A DNA stretch of 64,000 nucleotides from Cyrtodaria siliqua (GCA_037043455.1 JAWPHD010000134.1:1-64000), one strand, 5' to 3'; counted from the stretch's first letter, positions 24,701 to 39,700 are shown. Numbers and translations are program-made. The notes: generated by a model from the letters alone, not told the origin.

Positions 24701-27700
24701 ATTATTCATTTTACATTGCAGGTAATACAGGTTATTATCCAGATGATGATGATGATCAGCTGCCACACGAAAGGTATGTGCACAAAAACTACTAATGGTA
24801 CTGCAGTGAAACTTCACACAATGACAGAGGGCAATGAGAGAAAGTGCAGAGTACACAAAACATAACTTTCTCTTCTTTCAAATAAGAGTTATTACCCTTT
24901 GTAATTTTATACTTGTAGCTTTGCTCAAAAGCTACTAATGGTACTGCACTGAAACTTCACACAATGAAAAAGGGCAATGAGAGGAAATGCATAGCACAAT
25001 AACCATAACTATTTTCTAGAGTTATTGCCCTTTGGAATTTTATAAATCTTGTCAGGAACTGCTAGTGGGACTGCTATGCAACTTTACACAATGATAAAGG
25101 GCAGTGAAAGAAAGTGCAGAGCACTAGAATCATAACTTTATCTTCATTTAGAGTTATTGCCCTTTGGAATTTTATAAATCTTGTCAGGAACTGCTAGTGG
25201 GACTGCTATGCAACTTTACACAATGATAAAGGGCAGTGAAAGAAAGTGCAGAGCACTAGAATCATAACTTTATCTTCATTCAAATTAGAGTTATTGCCAT
25301 TTGGAATTGTATACTCTTAATTCTTGTCAGGAGCATAATTTGAAAAGTACTAATGGACTTGGAATGAAACTTCACACAGTTATAGAGGGTAATGAGAGGA
25401 AGTACAGAGTGTAAGACCCATAACTCTGTCTTCATTAAAATTAGAGTTATTGCCCTTTGTAATTATATAATTAATTTTGTTGCAATTGATAAAACATTTA
25501 AACAAAGCCTCCGATTCGAGATGCATCCACCAATCCTACTGATATTCTTGTTTTATGTATAACTTGTTCTCAAAGGCTTCTATTTTATTGATTGTTTGTT
25601 TCATTTCTGAAAGCAATCCCCTATTAAGTATTATAGTTGATAGTGTACAAATGTACTGGTAATTCTTATTGTAGTTATTATTTGTTAAGGCCTGTAATTC
25701 TTGCTTTTTCGTGTTACAAACCATCAAGACGAGAAGTGCCATAGTAGGAGGGAAATGTGTATAATTTGGAAAAGCTATTTTTTTATTTTGTTGGAAAGGA
25801 AAAGAGAATGAAATATTCAATTAAAATCTGGGAGGAGGTAAAATAAAAATGAATATGATCAAATGCTTTGTGAAAAAAATTCCTAATTTCCTTTGTAGGA
25901 GGGTACGTAAAAGAATAACAAAAAAATATCGACCTTATGCGATATGTTTACATGTAATTCAAACTTGTATTTCAGTGTAAAAATTTGTTCCTTCTGTGCC
26001 TGTGGTAAGAAAAGTTTGCTGGGACAAGGCGAGTTGTGTCGCTACGAGCCGACTCCAGGCTACAATCCATTCAAACGTACATCTCTTAAACTGTCAAAGA
26101 AGTCTTCAACAGATGCGGAAGATCGGACCCTTGACAGAGGTCCTAAACCCCTTACTTCACGTAGGCAGAGAGGACCCCTCAAAAAGTAAGTTTCATTCAA
26201 TTGATAAGAGTCACATTGGTACATTAAGGTTTTACATTATTTTTTTTAGCTCTACAGGCTTAATGCAAGCAGAGATTATGGGATGGTGAGATATCCGTTG
26301 TCTGTCTTCCGTGACTTTTGCCTTGTGAACAAAATGGGGACTTCTGTTTTAATTTGATCTCAACCAAATGTTGGCAGTGTCTTTATATCAGTAAAAGCTC
26401 ATTCAAGCTAGAAAACCGGACAGATGGGATTAGTACACCGGAGTTATGGTGCTAGTTTTACTGGAAAATGCTATATTCTGCCTCGTAAATACTCTACTCT
26501 CAGTTATTGTCCTATTTTTCGACAGATTGTTAATATTACTGAAATCTTGGACAAGCTTTTAAACCAGATAGATCGGGTTAATAATACACTGGAGTTATGG
26601 CCCTTGATTTATTGAAAAATCTCATATTCTGCCTTATGTCGTTTTCGGCCGTTCCCAAAGGTCCATTATCATACTCTTTTTTTATTATAAACATTTTGGC
26701 ACCATCATTATGTATTTGATCTTTTCCAAATGGTACCAGACTGTTGATATTTATGAAAGCTTGAAGTCTGAAAGTCAGGGATGACTGTGAATGCCTTGTA
26801 TAGTGCAATTGTAATATTACTCTATCCTCACATCTCCCTACAGAGATGTCTGTGAATGCCTTGTATAGTGCAATTGTTATATTACTCTGTCCTCACACCT
26901 ACCTACAGGGATGTCTGTGAATGCCTTGTATAGTGCAGTTGTTATATTACTCTGTCCTCACATCTACCTACAGGGATGTCTGTGAATGCCTTGTATAGTG
27001 CAATTGTAATATTACTCTGTCCTCACATCTACCTACAGGTATGACTGTGAATGCCTGGTATAGTGCAGTTGTTATATTACTCTGTCCTCACATCTCCCTA
27101 CAGGTATGACTGTGAATGCCTGGTATAGTGCAATTGTTATATTACTCTGTCAATTGTAATATTACTCTGTCAATTGTAATATTACTCTGTCCTCACATCT
27201 CCCTACAGGGATGACTGTGAATGCCTTGTATAGTGCAATTGTAATATTACTCTGTCCTCACATCTACCTACAGGTATGACTGTGAATGCCTGGTATAGTG
27301 CAGTTGTTATATTACTCTGTCCTCACATCTCCCTACAGGTATGACTGTGAATGCCTGGTATAGTGCAATTGTTATATTACTCTGTCCTCACATCTACCTA
27401 CAGGGATGTCTGTGAATGCCTTGTATAGTGCAATTGTAATATTACTCTGTCCTCACATCTCCCTACAGGTATGACTGTGAATGCCTTGTATAGTGCAATA
27501 GAGAAATTGTAATATTACTCTGTCCTCACATCTACCTACAGAGATGACTGTGAATGCCTTGTATAGTGCAATAGAGAAATTGTAATATTACTCTGTCCTC
27601 ACATCTCCCTACAGGTATGACTGTGAATGCCTTGTATAGTGCAATAGAGAAATTGTAATATTACTCTGTCCTCACATCTACCTACAGGTATGACTGTGAA

Positions 27701-30700
27701 TGCCTTGTATAGTGCAATAGAGAAATTGTAATATTACTCTGTCCTCACATCTCCCTACAGGTATGACTGTGAATGCCTTGTATAGTGCAATAGAGAAATT
27801 GTAATATTACTCTGTCCTCACATCTCCCTACAGGTATGACTGTGAATGCCTTGTATAGTGCAATAGAGAAATTGTAATTTTACTCTGTCCTCACATCTAC
27901 CTACAGGTATGACTGTGAATGCCTTGTATAGTGCAATAGAGAAATTGTAATATTACTCTGTCCTCACATCTACCTACAGGTATGACTGTGAATGCCTTGT
28001 ATAGTGCAATAGAGAAATTGTAATATTACTCTGTCCTCACATCTACCTACAGGTATGACTGTGAATGCCTTGTATAGTGCAATAGAGAAATTGTAATATT
28101 ACTCTGTCCTCACATCTCCCTACAGGTATGACTGTGAATGCCTTGTATAGTGCAATAGAGAAATTGTAATATTACTCTGTCCTCACATCTACCTACAGGT
28201 ATGACTGTGAATGCCTTGTATAGTGCAATAGAGAAATTGTAATATTACTCTGTCCTCACATCTACCTACAGGTATGACTGTGAATGCCTTGTATAGTGCA
28301 ATAGAGAAATTGTAATATTACTCTGTCCTCACATCTCCCTACAGGGATGACTGTGAATGCCTTGTATAGTGCAATAGAGAAATTGTAATATTACTCTGTC
28401 CTCACATCTACCTACAGGTATGACTGTGAATGCCTTGTATAGTGCAATAGAGAAATTGTAATATTACTCTGTCCTCACATCTCCCTACAGGTATGACTGT
28501 GAATGCCTTGTATAGTGCAATAGAGAAATTGTAATATTACTCTGTCCTCACATCTACCTACAGGTATGACTGTGAATGCCTTGTATAGTGCAATAGAGAA
28601 ATTGTAATATTACTCTGTCCTCACATCTACCTACAGGTATGACTGTGAATGCCTTGTATAGTGCAATAGAGAAATTGTAATATTACTCTGTCCTCACATC
28701 TCCCTACAGGGATGACTGTGAATGCCTTGTAAAGTGCAATAGAGAAATTGTAATATTACTCTGTCCTCACATCTACCTACAGGTATGACTGTGAATGCCT
28801 TGTATAGTGCAATAGAGAAATTGTAATATTACTCTGTCCTCACATCTACCTACAGGTATGACTGTGAATGCCTTGTATAGTGCAGTTGTAATATTACTCT
28901 GTCCTCACATCTCCCTACAGGTATGACTGTGAATGCCTTGTATAGTGCAATAGAGAAATTGTAATATTACTCTGTCCTCACATCTACCTACAGGGATGTC
29001 TGTGAATGCCTTGTATAGTGCAGTTGTTATATTACTCTGTCCTCACATCTCCCTACAGAGATGACTGTGAATGCCTTGTATAGTGCAGTTGTTATATTAC
29101 TCTGTCCTCACATCTACCTACAGGGATGTCTGTGAATGCCTTGTATAGTGCAGTTGTTATATTACTCTGTCCTCACATCTACCTACAGGGATGACTGTGA
29201 ATGCCTTGTATAGTGCAATTGTTATATTACTCTGTCCTCACATCTACCTACAGGGATGTCTGTGAATGCCTTGTATAGTGCAATTGTTATATTACTCTGT
29301 CCTCACATCTCCCTACAGAGATGACTGTGAATGCCTTGTATAGTGCAGTTGTTATATTACTCTGTCATCACATCTACCTACAGGGATGTCTGTGAATGCC
29401 TTGTATAGTGCAGTTGTTATATTACTCTGTCCTCACATCTACCTACAGGGATGTCTGTGAATGCCTTGTATAGTGCAGTTGTTATATTACTCTGTCCACA
29501 CATCTACCTAGAGGGATGACTGTGAATGCCTTGTATAGTGCAGTTGTTATATTACTCTGTCCTCACATCTACCTACAGGGATGTCTGTGAATGCCTTGTA
29601 TAGTGCAGTTGTTATATTACTCTGTCCACACATCTACCTAGAGGGATGACTGCGAATGCCTTGTATAGTGCAGTTGTTATATTACTCTGTCCTCACATCT
29701 ACCTACAGGGATGTCTGTGAATGCCTTGTATAGTGCAGTTGTTATATTACTCTGTCCTCACATCTACCTACAGGGATGACTGTGAATGCCTTGTATAGTG
29801 CAGTTGTTATATTACTCTGTCCTCACATCTACCTACAGGGATGTCTGTGAATGCCTTGTATAGTGCAGTTGTTATATTACTCTGTCCTCACATCTACCTA
29901 CAGGGATGAGTTCCAGTTACCACTGAGAGGGACTGATGATGATACATGCGAAGGGTTTGACGAACTCGCCACAGTTGGGTTTGCTGAGGACACAGAAATG
30001 TCTACAGTGTTTGAAGCTGCTGGTAAAGTCTCACATCATCATAGCAGTTTATGTCCTAACTTTCATTATATCTCTTTGATTAACTTTTAATACGGTAATG
30101 AAAACAAAATATTTCAAAGTTGCGCAAAACTAGTTCCTATGAAAAGTTTCGAGTCATTATATATATATAATGTCCATAGCTTTCTAAAAAATAACGCATG
30201 ATGGTAGTTTTATGATTTTATTAAAACTTTAGATGCTTCCGTCTAAATGCATGGAAAAAAACACAGGTAATTTTGTGTCTGCTGTTACGTTTACTTCAAG
30301 GAGATCCGAAACAATTGTCAAATAATTATATTAAAACTCTTAAGTTAATTTTACCAAATCAATGATTTGCAAGTGTCTTTGACATGCTACTAAATCTACA
30401 CGAAAGATCATTATGAAAAGACTTTTAAATTATGTTTCTAAATGATCACTTGTTACATGCAACGCAAGTTTCATTTCTCGGATACCATTGTTTTCGATCA
30501 AATCTCAGTCATTGAGAATAAACAGAGAAAGCTGCGAAATAAAACTACTTTGTTGTCATGTACTATTTCCTGGTAGGAGATTTGAAAAGTTCGGGGGCAA
30601 ATCATATTTACACTCTGTAATGCTTGTTACAAGTTGGATGCGGAATGCCACACATTGTGAAAATCACATTGATTTGCTCCCTATTCCAATCAATGTCAAA

Positions 30701-33700
30701 CTAATAAAATTTTAAAAGCACTAGCTTAAAACTCATTTTGAACTAAAGGAGGTTAAACAAACATGATATACTTTGTAAATTTAATAATTTGTTTACATTT
30801 CCCAATTGTAACGTACGATATCACAAGGGATAAACGGTTTATTCTTTAGCTAATAATTTCATTTTTCAATAGAAAATTGTTTACCTTCATTTTGATACTT
30901 GTTGTTTTTTGAAAAAACAACTTCTGATAGGTAACATAAATTACAACTAATTGACATCAAATTGCATGTCCTATTTTCCATCCAAACAATTTTGGATAAT
31001 TTTTCCATTTTTTTATTTTTTTTTAAAATATTTAAATTTTAAGTGATGCTTTTTGTCTATGTTTTTATCTTTAAAACATAACAAAAAACACACAAATGAT
31101 ACATACTAAGGACACTTCTAAATTTCTATATTTTATGTAGACCCTTATGTTCAGCAGTATTGAAGAATCGCCCATTGAGGAAACTTTTTTATTAATAAAC
31201 AAGGTAACTTCGCAAAATTGAACTTTTGGGTGCTTTAGAAATTTGGTAGTGATATTGAGCATGAACATTTAAGAGATAACCATTCTTAGATTTTCAATCT
31301 GGGATGGTATGTGAGTGGTTTTACGGTCTGAGGAGCCATAAAACGTAATTTCAGACCGTAAAACCAACCACATACCGTCCCAGATTGAAAACCTTAGCAT
31401 GGTTGTCTCAGTTCTAATGCTTTTCTATTTAAATGCCAGAAATATAAAGTAAAATCATATATAGACACTTGTTTTTCTATAAAAACTCAAATTCATCGGT
31501 AACAACATTTTGTTGACGTCATCCAGTGACATTATGTGATGTCGCGTACTTTTCAGACGGTAAAACGGGCATTTTACGGTGGCAAATTTGAGACGTTGGC
31601 CAATGGAGTACGCATTACATAATAGTTGCATTAGAATTCCTCATTCTATGAAGCTGGTGAGAAGCATAGTAGGAAATATTTTGTTTTGATAACTACAAAT
31701 ATGACTCCTGATTAATAATAATTGAAGGTCATACGTGGGCCCATCATTGCTGTGCAGCCTGGTCAGAGGGTGTGGTACAGAACGAGGACTGTGTATTGAA
31801 GTTTGTGGATAAAGCTGTTGTCTCAGGGCTATCTAAAGTAAGTGCTTCTTCTCCCTTTCACCATATAATCTTGTTTCGTTGGCGCTCTTCTTCTTGCCTA
31901 TCAGACATAGTTGTCTCCCATATACTGGGGACATGTCACAGAGTGCACACACTGAAAAGGGGTTAGACAGAAACATCTTGAGGAGTTCCAAGTAGGTTGG
32001 AATAAAATGGCTTGATTTGGAACCCCTTTGCTTGGCTAGACAGTTTTATACAATGAGTAGTATAACAAATAGGATTTAAAGGGTTTGGAAACATAATATT
32101 TGGTATTGTTTGCTACATGCTATATCTTGAAAAGCCATATAGTGGGTTAGCTCGCATCCCTAATGCACAGAAATAACGGGCATTCTAATGATGGCTCATT
32201 AAAAGCACATCACCATGTCAATATATAAAGGTCAAGATCATAGTTTCAGTTCAAATTTTATTTTAATATGTTCGTTTATTTTCGTGAATATTCATATCTT
32301 CGCCAGTGTTTGCATGTCTACACTTCACAATATGACATATTTATGTGTCGACGTGCCGTAAAACACCATTCATTCATTCATGACGATAGTCAGGTGTTAT
32401 AAATATTGGAACGAGGTCCTGGAAGGCAACACTTGCTCCAGAGAGCACCTCTCTAGGTGTGTAGTACATTTACAGTACATTTGCATTGATCTGTTTTCAC
32501 AGATTAATATACAATATTAGATGTAAATTTTCTAACATTGTACATGTACTTTCTGTCCTTTCCGATAATGGTATAGCGGGTATTTCCTTTTCCTGTACAG
32601 ATTGTATGCATGTAGTTATGTGTATTTTCAGAAATGCAACTATTGTAAGAAATATGGTGCTACAATAAACTGTAGATATCCACGATGTAACAAGATCTAC
32701 CACTATCCATGCGCCTCAGGAGGGGGATGTTTCCAGGTAGGCATTAATCACCTATTTAAAAAAGAGCAGATTGATGTGTATTCCAAAGCATTCTTTCACA
32801 TGGTGCCAGAGCTTATACCTTCGGAACACGTGTTTTACATGGTGTCGGAGCATATACCTTGTGAACATGCTTTCACATGGTGTCAGAGCTTATACCTTGT
32901 GAACATGCTTTCACATGGTGCCAGAGCTTACACCTTGTGAACACATGCTTTCATATGGTGCCAGAGCTTATACCTTGTGAACACATGCATTCACATGGTG
33001 CCAGAGCTTATACCTTGTGACCAAATGCATTTACGTGGTGTCAGAGCTTATATCTTGTGAACTCATGCATTCATGTGGTGCCAGAGCTTATATCTTATGA
33101 ACATATGCATTCACATGGTGCCAGAGCTTATGCTTTGTGAACATATGCATTCGCATGATGCCATAGAGCTTATATCTTGTGAACACATGCATTCATGTGG
33201 TGCCAGAGCTTATACTTTGTGAACACATGCATTCATTTGGTGTCAGAGCTTATACTTTTGTGAACATGTTTTCACATGGTGCAAGTGCTTATACCTTGTG
33301 AACACATTCACGGTGTGCCATGGAGCTTATACCTTGCGAACACATTCACTGTGTGCCATGGAGCTTATACCTTGTGAACACATTCATGGTGTGCCATGGA
33401 GCTTATACCTTGTGAACACATTCACGGTGTGCCATGGAGCTTATACCTTGTGAACGTGTTTTTACGTGATGCCAGTGCTTATACCTTGTGAACACATGTT
33501 TATGTTGTGCCATAGAGCTTATACCTTGTGAATATAAGCTTTCTCATGGTGTCAGTGCTTATACCTTGTGAACATGTGTTCACATTGTGCCATAAAGCTT
33601 ATACCTTGTGAACATATGCTTTCACATGGTGTCAGTGCTTATACTTGTGAACACGTGTTCACGTTGTGCCATAAAGCTTATACCTTGGGAACACATGCGT

Positions 33701-36700
33701 TTATGTGGTGTCAGAGCTTATACCTTGTGAACATGCTTTCACATGGTGCCAGAGCTTATACCTTGTGAACACATTCATTCACATGGTGCCAGAGCTTATA
33801 CCTTGTGACCACATGAGTTTACGTGGTGTCAGAGATTATACTTTTGAACACATGTTTATGTTGTGCCATAGAGCTTATACTTGTGAACGTGTTTTCACGT
33901 GATGCCAGTGCTTATACCTTGTGAACACATGTTTATGTTGTGCCATAGAGCTTATACCTTGTGAACATACGCTTTCACATGGTGCCAGTGCTTATACCTT
34001 GTGAACACATGTTCACATTGTACCATAAAGCTTGTACCTTGTGAACACATGTTCATGTTTTGGCATAGAGCTTATACCTTGTGAACATATGCTTTCACAT
34101 GGTGCCACTGCTTATACCTTGTGAACATGTGTTCACGTTGTGCCATAAAGCTTATACCTTGTGAACACATGCTTTCGTGCAGTGCCAGAGCTTATACCTT
34201 GCAAACACATGCGTTCACATGGTGCCATGGATCTTACACCTTGTGAACACTTGCTTTCACATGGTGTCGTAGAGCTTTCACATGGTGGCATAGAGCTTAC
34301 AACTTGTGAACACATTCTTTCACATGGTGCCATAGAGCTTACACCTTGTGAACATGGGTAAAAATTGATCATGTATTTGCTTTTTATCCCCCACCTTTGA
34401 GAACTGGGATATGGAAATGACATTGTCTGTCCATCCGTCATCCACACCCATGTTCACTACCTTAGGTAGCAAGTGGTGTGGTTTTACACAAAGGATCTTT
34501 GTTTTCAGCTTGTTTCTGGTCATCTCCATCATGTTTCAGGTCATCTCCATCTTTTTTCTGGAGCTCTCCATTTCTTATTTCAGGTCATCTTCATCTTGTT
34601 TCTGGTCATCTCCATCATGTTTCTGGTCATCTCCATCTTTTTTCTGGAGCTTTCCATCTCTTATTTCAGGTCATCTTCATCTTGTTTCTGGTCATCTCCA
34701 TCTTTTTTCCAGAGCTCTCCATTTCTTATTTCAGTTCATCTTCATCTTGTTTCTGGTCATCTCCATCTTTTCTTGGTCATCTCAATCTTGTTTCTGGTCA
34801 TCTCTATCTTTTTTCTGGTCCAACTTGTTTCTGGTCTTCTCCATATTGTTTCTTGAGCTCTCCATCTTGTTTCTTGTCATCTCCATCTTTTCTTGGTCAT
34901 CTCCATCTTGTTTCTGGTCATTTCCATATTGTTTCTGGTGCTCTCTATCTTGTTTCTGGTCATCTCCATATTGGTACTCTCCATCTTGTTTCTGGTACTC
35001 TTCCATCATGTTTCTGGTTCTTTCCATATTTTTTCTGGTCATATTCATGTTTCAGGTACTTTTTCTCCATCTTGTTTCAGGTTGTCTCCATAATGTTTCT
35101 GGTCATATCCTTATTCTGGTGCTCTCCATCTTGTTTCTGGTCATCTCCATCTTGTTTCAGGTCATTTCCATCTTGTTTCTGGTCATCTCCATATTGTTTC
35201 TGGTACTCTCCATCTTGTTTCTGGTCATCTCCATCTTGTTTCAGGTCATTTCCACCTTGTTTCTGGTCATCTCCATATTGTTTTTGGTCATCTCCATATT
35301 GTTTCTGGTACTCTTCATCATGTTTCTGGTACTTGCCATCTTTTTTTCTGGTCATATTCATCATGTTTCTGGTACTCTCCATACATCTCCATCTTGTTTC
35401 TGGTTGTCTCCATCTTGTTTCTCATACTCTCCATCTTGTTCTGGTCATCTACATATTGTTTCTGGTCATCATCATGTTTGTGGTCATCTCAGTGTTGTTT
35501 CTGGTACTCTCCATCTTATTTCTGGTCATCTCCATATTGTTTCTGATTCTCCATCTTGTTTCCAGTCATCTCCATATTATTTCTGATTCCCCACCTTGTT
35601 TCCAGTAATCTCTGTCTTGTTTCTGGTACTTTCCATCTTGTTTCTGTTCATCTCCATCTTATTTCTGGTCATATCCATTTTGTTTATACAGTTTTCTATG
35701 ACTACAATGACACTATTTAGTTTGACACTATTTATAGATAATGGTTCACTTTTGAGTGATAAGTGAAGATATGAGCTTGGCAATAAGTAGCCTTATATCA
35801 ACAGGAGCAAACATGATGAGTGATATAATGTCAGATGAGAAAGTTTTCTTTGAGCCACAGTATTTTAAAAGAAGCAGATACAGGTGCCTTTATTATTTCA
35901 GGACATCAAGTCTCTATCCCTGCTATGTTCTGAACACACAGATGAGGCTCAGACCATAGGTGAGTATACATTCATACAACTACTTAGTCACATCCCATTG
36001 TAATTAATCTTCTAGTGAAAAAAAAAAAGATTCTGCTGTTGTCTTGGTTATAGAAAGTGAAATCTAAGCAACAAGAAATAAATAGTAAGAAGTTCATATG
36101 AACATCTACATGTACGTTTAATAGGTTGGTGTGTATGGAAATCTGGATAAGGGTATGATATATGGTGTATAAGTCAGTGTTTAAGGAAATCCGGGAAGGA
36201 CAAGATGTTTATTGTGTATTAAGATCAATATTGACTTGAAACTTGTGAAAGGTGAAGCTTAATAGTCACTGGATGACACAAAACTGATATATGTGTCCGG
36301 ATAGTTGAATAGTCACTGGATGACACAAAACTGTGGTCTGTGTCAGAGTAGTTTAATAGTCACTGGATGACACAAAACTGTGGTATGTGTCAGAGTAGTT
36401 TAATAGTCACTGGATGACACAAAACTGTGGTCTGTGTCAGAGTAGTTTAATAGTCACTGGATGACACAAAACTGATATCTGTGTCAGAGTAGTTTAATAG
36501 TCACTGGATTACACAAAACTAATATCTGTGTCAGAGTAGTTTAATAGTCACTGGATTACACAAAACTGATATCTGTGTCAGAGTAGTTTAATAGTCACTG
36601 GATGACACAAAACTGTGGTCTGTGTCGAGTAGTTTAATAGTCACTAGATATCTATGTCAGAGTAGTGTAATAGTCACTGGATGACACAAAACTGATATCT

Positions 36701-39700
36701 GTGTCAGAGTAGTTTAATAGTCACTGGATGACACAAAACTGTGATCTGTGACGGAGTAGTTTAATAGTCACTGGGTGACACACAACTGTGGTCTGTGTCA
36801 AATTTGTTTAATAGTCACTGGGTGACACACAACTGTGGTCTGTGTCAAATTTGTTTAATAGTCACTGGGTTACACACAACTGTGGTCTGTGTCAGAGAAG
36901 TTTAATAGTCACTGGATGACACAAAACTGTGGTATGTGTCAAAGTAGTTTAAGAGTCGGTAGATATCTATGTCAGGGTAGTTTAATAGTCAGTAGATATC
37001 TATGTCAGTGTAGTCTAAGAGTCCGTAAATATCTATGTCAGGGTAGTTTAATATTCACTAGATATCAGTATCAGAGTAGTTTGATAGTCACTGGATGACA
37101 CAAAACTGTGGTCTGTGTCAGAGTAGTTTAATAGTCACTAGATATCTATGTCAGGGTAGTTGAATAGTCACTAAGATAGCTATGTCAGGGTAGTTTAATA
37201 GTCACTAGATATCTATGTAAGAGTAGTTTAATAGTCACTAGATATCTATGTCAGGGTAGTTGAATAGTCACTAAGATAGCTATGTCAGGGTAGTTTAATA
37301 GTCACTAGATATCTATGTCAGGGTAGTTTAATAGTCACTAGATATCTATGTAAGAGTAGTTTAATAGTCACTAGATATCTATGTCAGGGTAGTTTAATAG
37401 TCACTAGATATCTATGTAAGAGTAGTTTAATAGTCACTAGATATCTATGTCAGGGTAGTTTAATAGTCACTAGATATCTATGTCAGGGTAGTTTGATAGT
37501 CACAATATATCTGTGCTGGGGTAGTTTGATAGTCACTAGATATCTATGTCGGGGTAGTTTAATAGTCACTAGATATCTATGTAAGAGTAGTTTGATAGTC
37601 ACTAGATATCTATGTAAGAGTAGTTTGATAGTCACTAGATATCTATGTCAGGGTAGTTTAATAGTCACTAGATATCTATGTCAGGGTAGTTTGATAGTCA
37701 CAATATATCTGTGCTGGGGTAGTTTGATAGTCACTAGATATCTATGTCAGGGTAGTTTAATAGTCACTAGATATCTATGTAAGAGTAGTTTGATAGTCAC
37801 TAGATATCTATGTCAGGGTAGTTTAATAGTCACTAGATATCTGTGTCAGGGTAGTTTGATAGTCACAATATATCTGTGCTGGGGTAGTTTGATAGTCACT
37901 AGATATCTATGTCAGGGTAGTTTAATAGTCACTAGATATCTATGTCAGGGTAGTTTGATAGTCACAATATATCTGTGCTGGGGTAGTTTAATAGTCACTA
38001 GATATCTATGTAAGAGTAGTTTGATAGTCACTAGATATCTATGTCAGGGTAGTTTGATAGTCACTAGATATCTATGTCAGGGTAGTTTAATAGTCACTAG
38101 ATATCTATGTCAGGGTAGTTTAATAGTCACTAGATATCTATGTCAGGGTAGTTTGATAGTCACTAGATATCTATGTCAGGGTAGTTTAATAGTCACTAGA
38201 TATCTATGTCAGGGTAGTTTGATAGTCACAATATATCTGTGCTGGGGTAGTTTGATAGTCACTAGATATCTATGTCAGGGTAGTTTAATAGTCACTAGAT
38301 ATCTATGTAAGAGTAGTTTGATAGTCACTAGATATCTATGTCAGAGTAGTTTGATAGTCACTAGATATCTATGTCAGGGTAGTTTGATAGTCACAATATA
38401 TCTGTGCTGGGGTAGTTTGATAGTCACTAGATATCTATGTCAGGGTAGTTTAATAGTCACTAGATATCTATGTAAGAGTAGTTTGATAGTCACTAGATAT
38501 CTATGTAAGAGTAGTTTGATAGTCACTAGATATCTATGTAAGAGTAGTTTGATAGTCACTAGATATCTATGTCAGGGTAAGATTTAAAATCCTCGTGCTA
38601 GCCTAGTATAGGTTATAGTACCAGCTCATCACCACATACATAGTTTATTGTACCAGCTCATCACCACATATATAGGTCATTGTACCAGCTCATCACCACA
38701 TATATAGGTCATTGTACCAGCTCATCACCACATATATAGGTCATTGTACCAGCTCATCACCACATATATAGGTCATTGTACCAGCTCATCACCACATATA
38801 TAGGTCATTGTACCAGCTCATCACCACATATATAGGTCATTGTACCAGCTCATCACCACCTATATAGGTCATTGTACCAGCTCATCACCACATATAGGTT
38901 ATTGTACCAGCTCATCACCACCTATATAGGTCATTGTACCAGCTCATCCCCACATATATTGGTTATTGTACCAGCTCATCACCACCTATATAGGTCATTG
39001 TACCAGCTCATCACCACATATATAGGTCATTGTGCCAGTTCATCACCACCTATATAGGTCATTGTGCCAGCTCATCACCACATATATAGGTCATTGTGCC
39101 AGCTCATCACCACCTATATAGGTCATTGTACCAGCTCATCACCACATATATAACTCATTGTACCAGCTCATCACCACATATATAGGTCATTGTGCCAGCT
39201 CATCACCACCTATATAGGTCATTGTACCAGCTCATCACCACATATATAGGTCATTGTACCAGCTCATCACTACATATATAGGTCATTGTGCCAGCTCATC
39301 CCCACATATATAGGTTATTGTACCAGCTCATCACCACATATATAGGTCATTGTACCAGCTCATCATCACATATATAGGTTGAAAGCAACTCCCAGAGCAG
39401 GGAGAGGACACAGAGAGACCCCCTGTAGTTGAGTAGCACATGAAGTGCAAATGATACCTTTTGTATTTTGCTTGTTAAATTTACAGTGCATTACCGATAC
39501 TGATTATTTTGCAGATACGAAAGGTAAATTTGTTTTGTTGAGTTTGAAGTTTGCACATTTAACACAATATTTGTTTTGGTATAGAAGTGGTGATTTGAAC
39601 TTAAATAATAATCGGTTGTTCAAGTATTATGTTAAAACCAGAGATGAAAATTAATATAACACACAAATATGATGTTGCTGCATTATTTGTTAAACTGGTA

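Noticed and set aside
26777..29903. CRISPR-like regular repeats
   Set aside because: The units are contiguous tandem repeats without unique spacers, and the DNA is eukaryotic. The same holds for all other arrays.
34411..35608. Frames of 391 and 376 codons, hydrophobic, resembling membrane proteins
   Set aside because: Translations of the 21-bp pyrimidine-rich array in an intron; several overlapping frames are equally open.
37493..38587. 364-codon frame of 11-residue repeats
   Set aside because: 33-bp minisatellite in an intron; no conserved domain.
39508..39529. Possible 10-base micro-exon (GCAG...GGTAAA)
   Set aside because: Exons 35902-35959 and 46056-46233 already join in phase; adding 10 bases would shift the frame.
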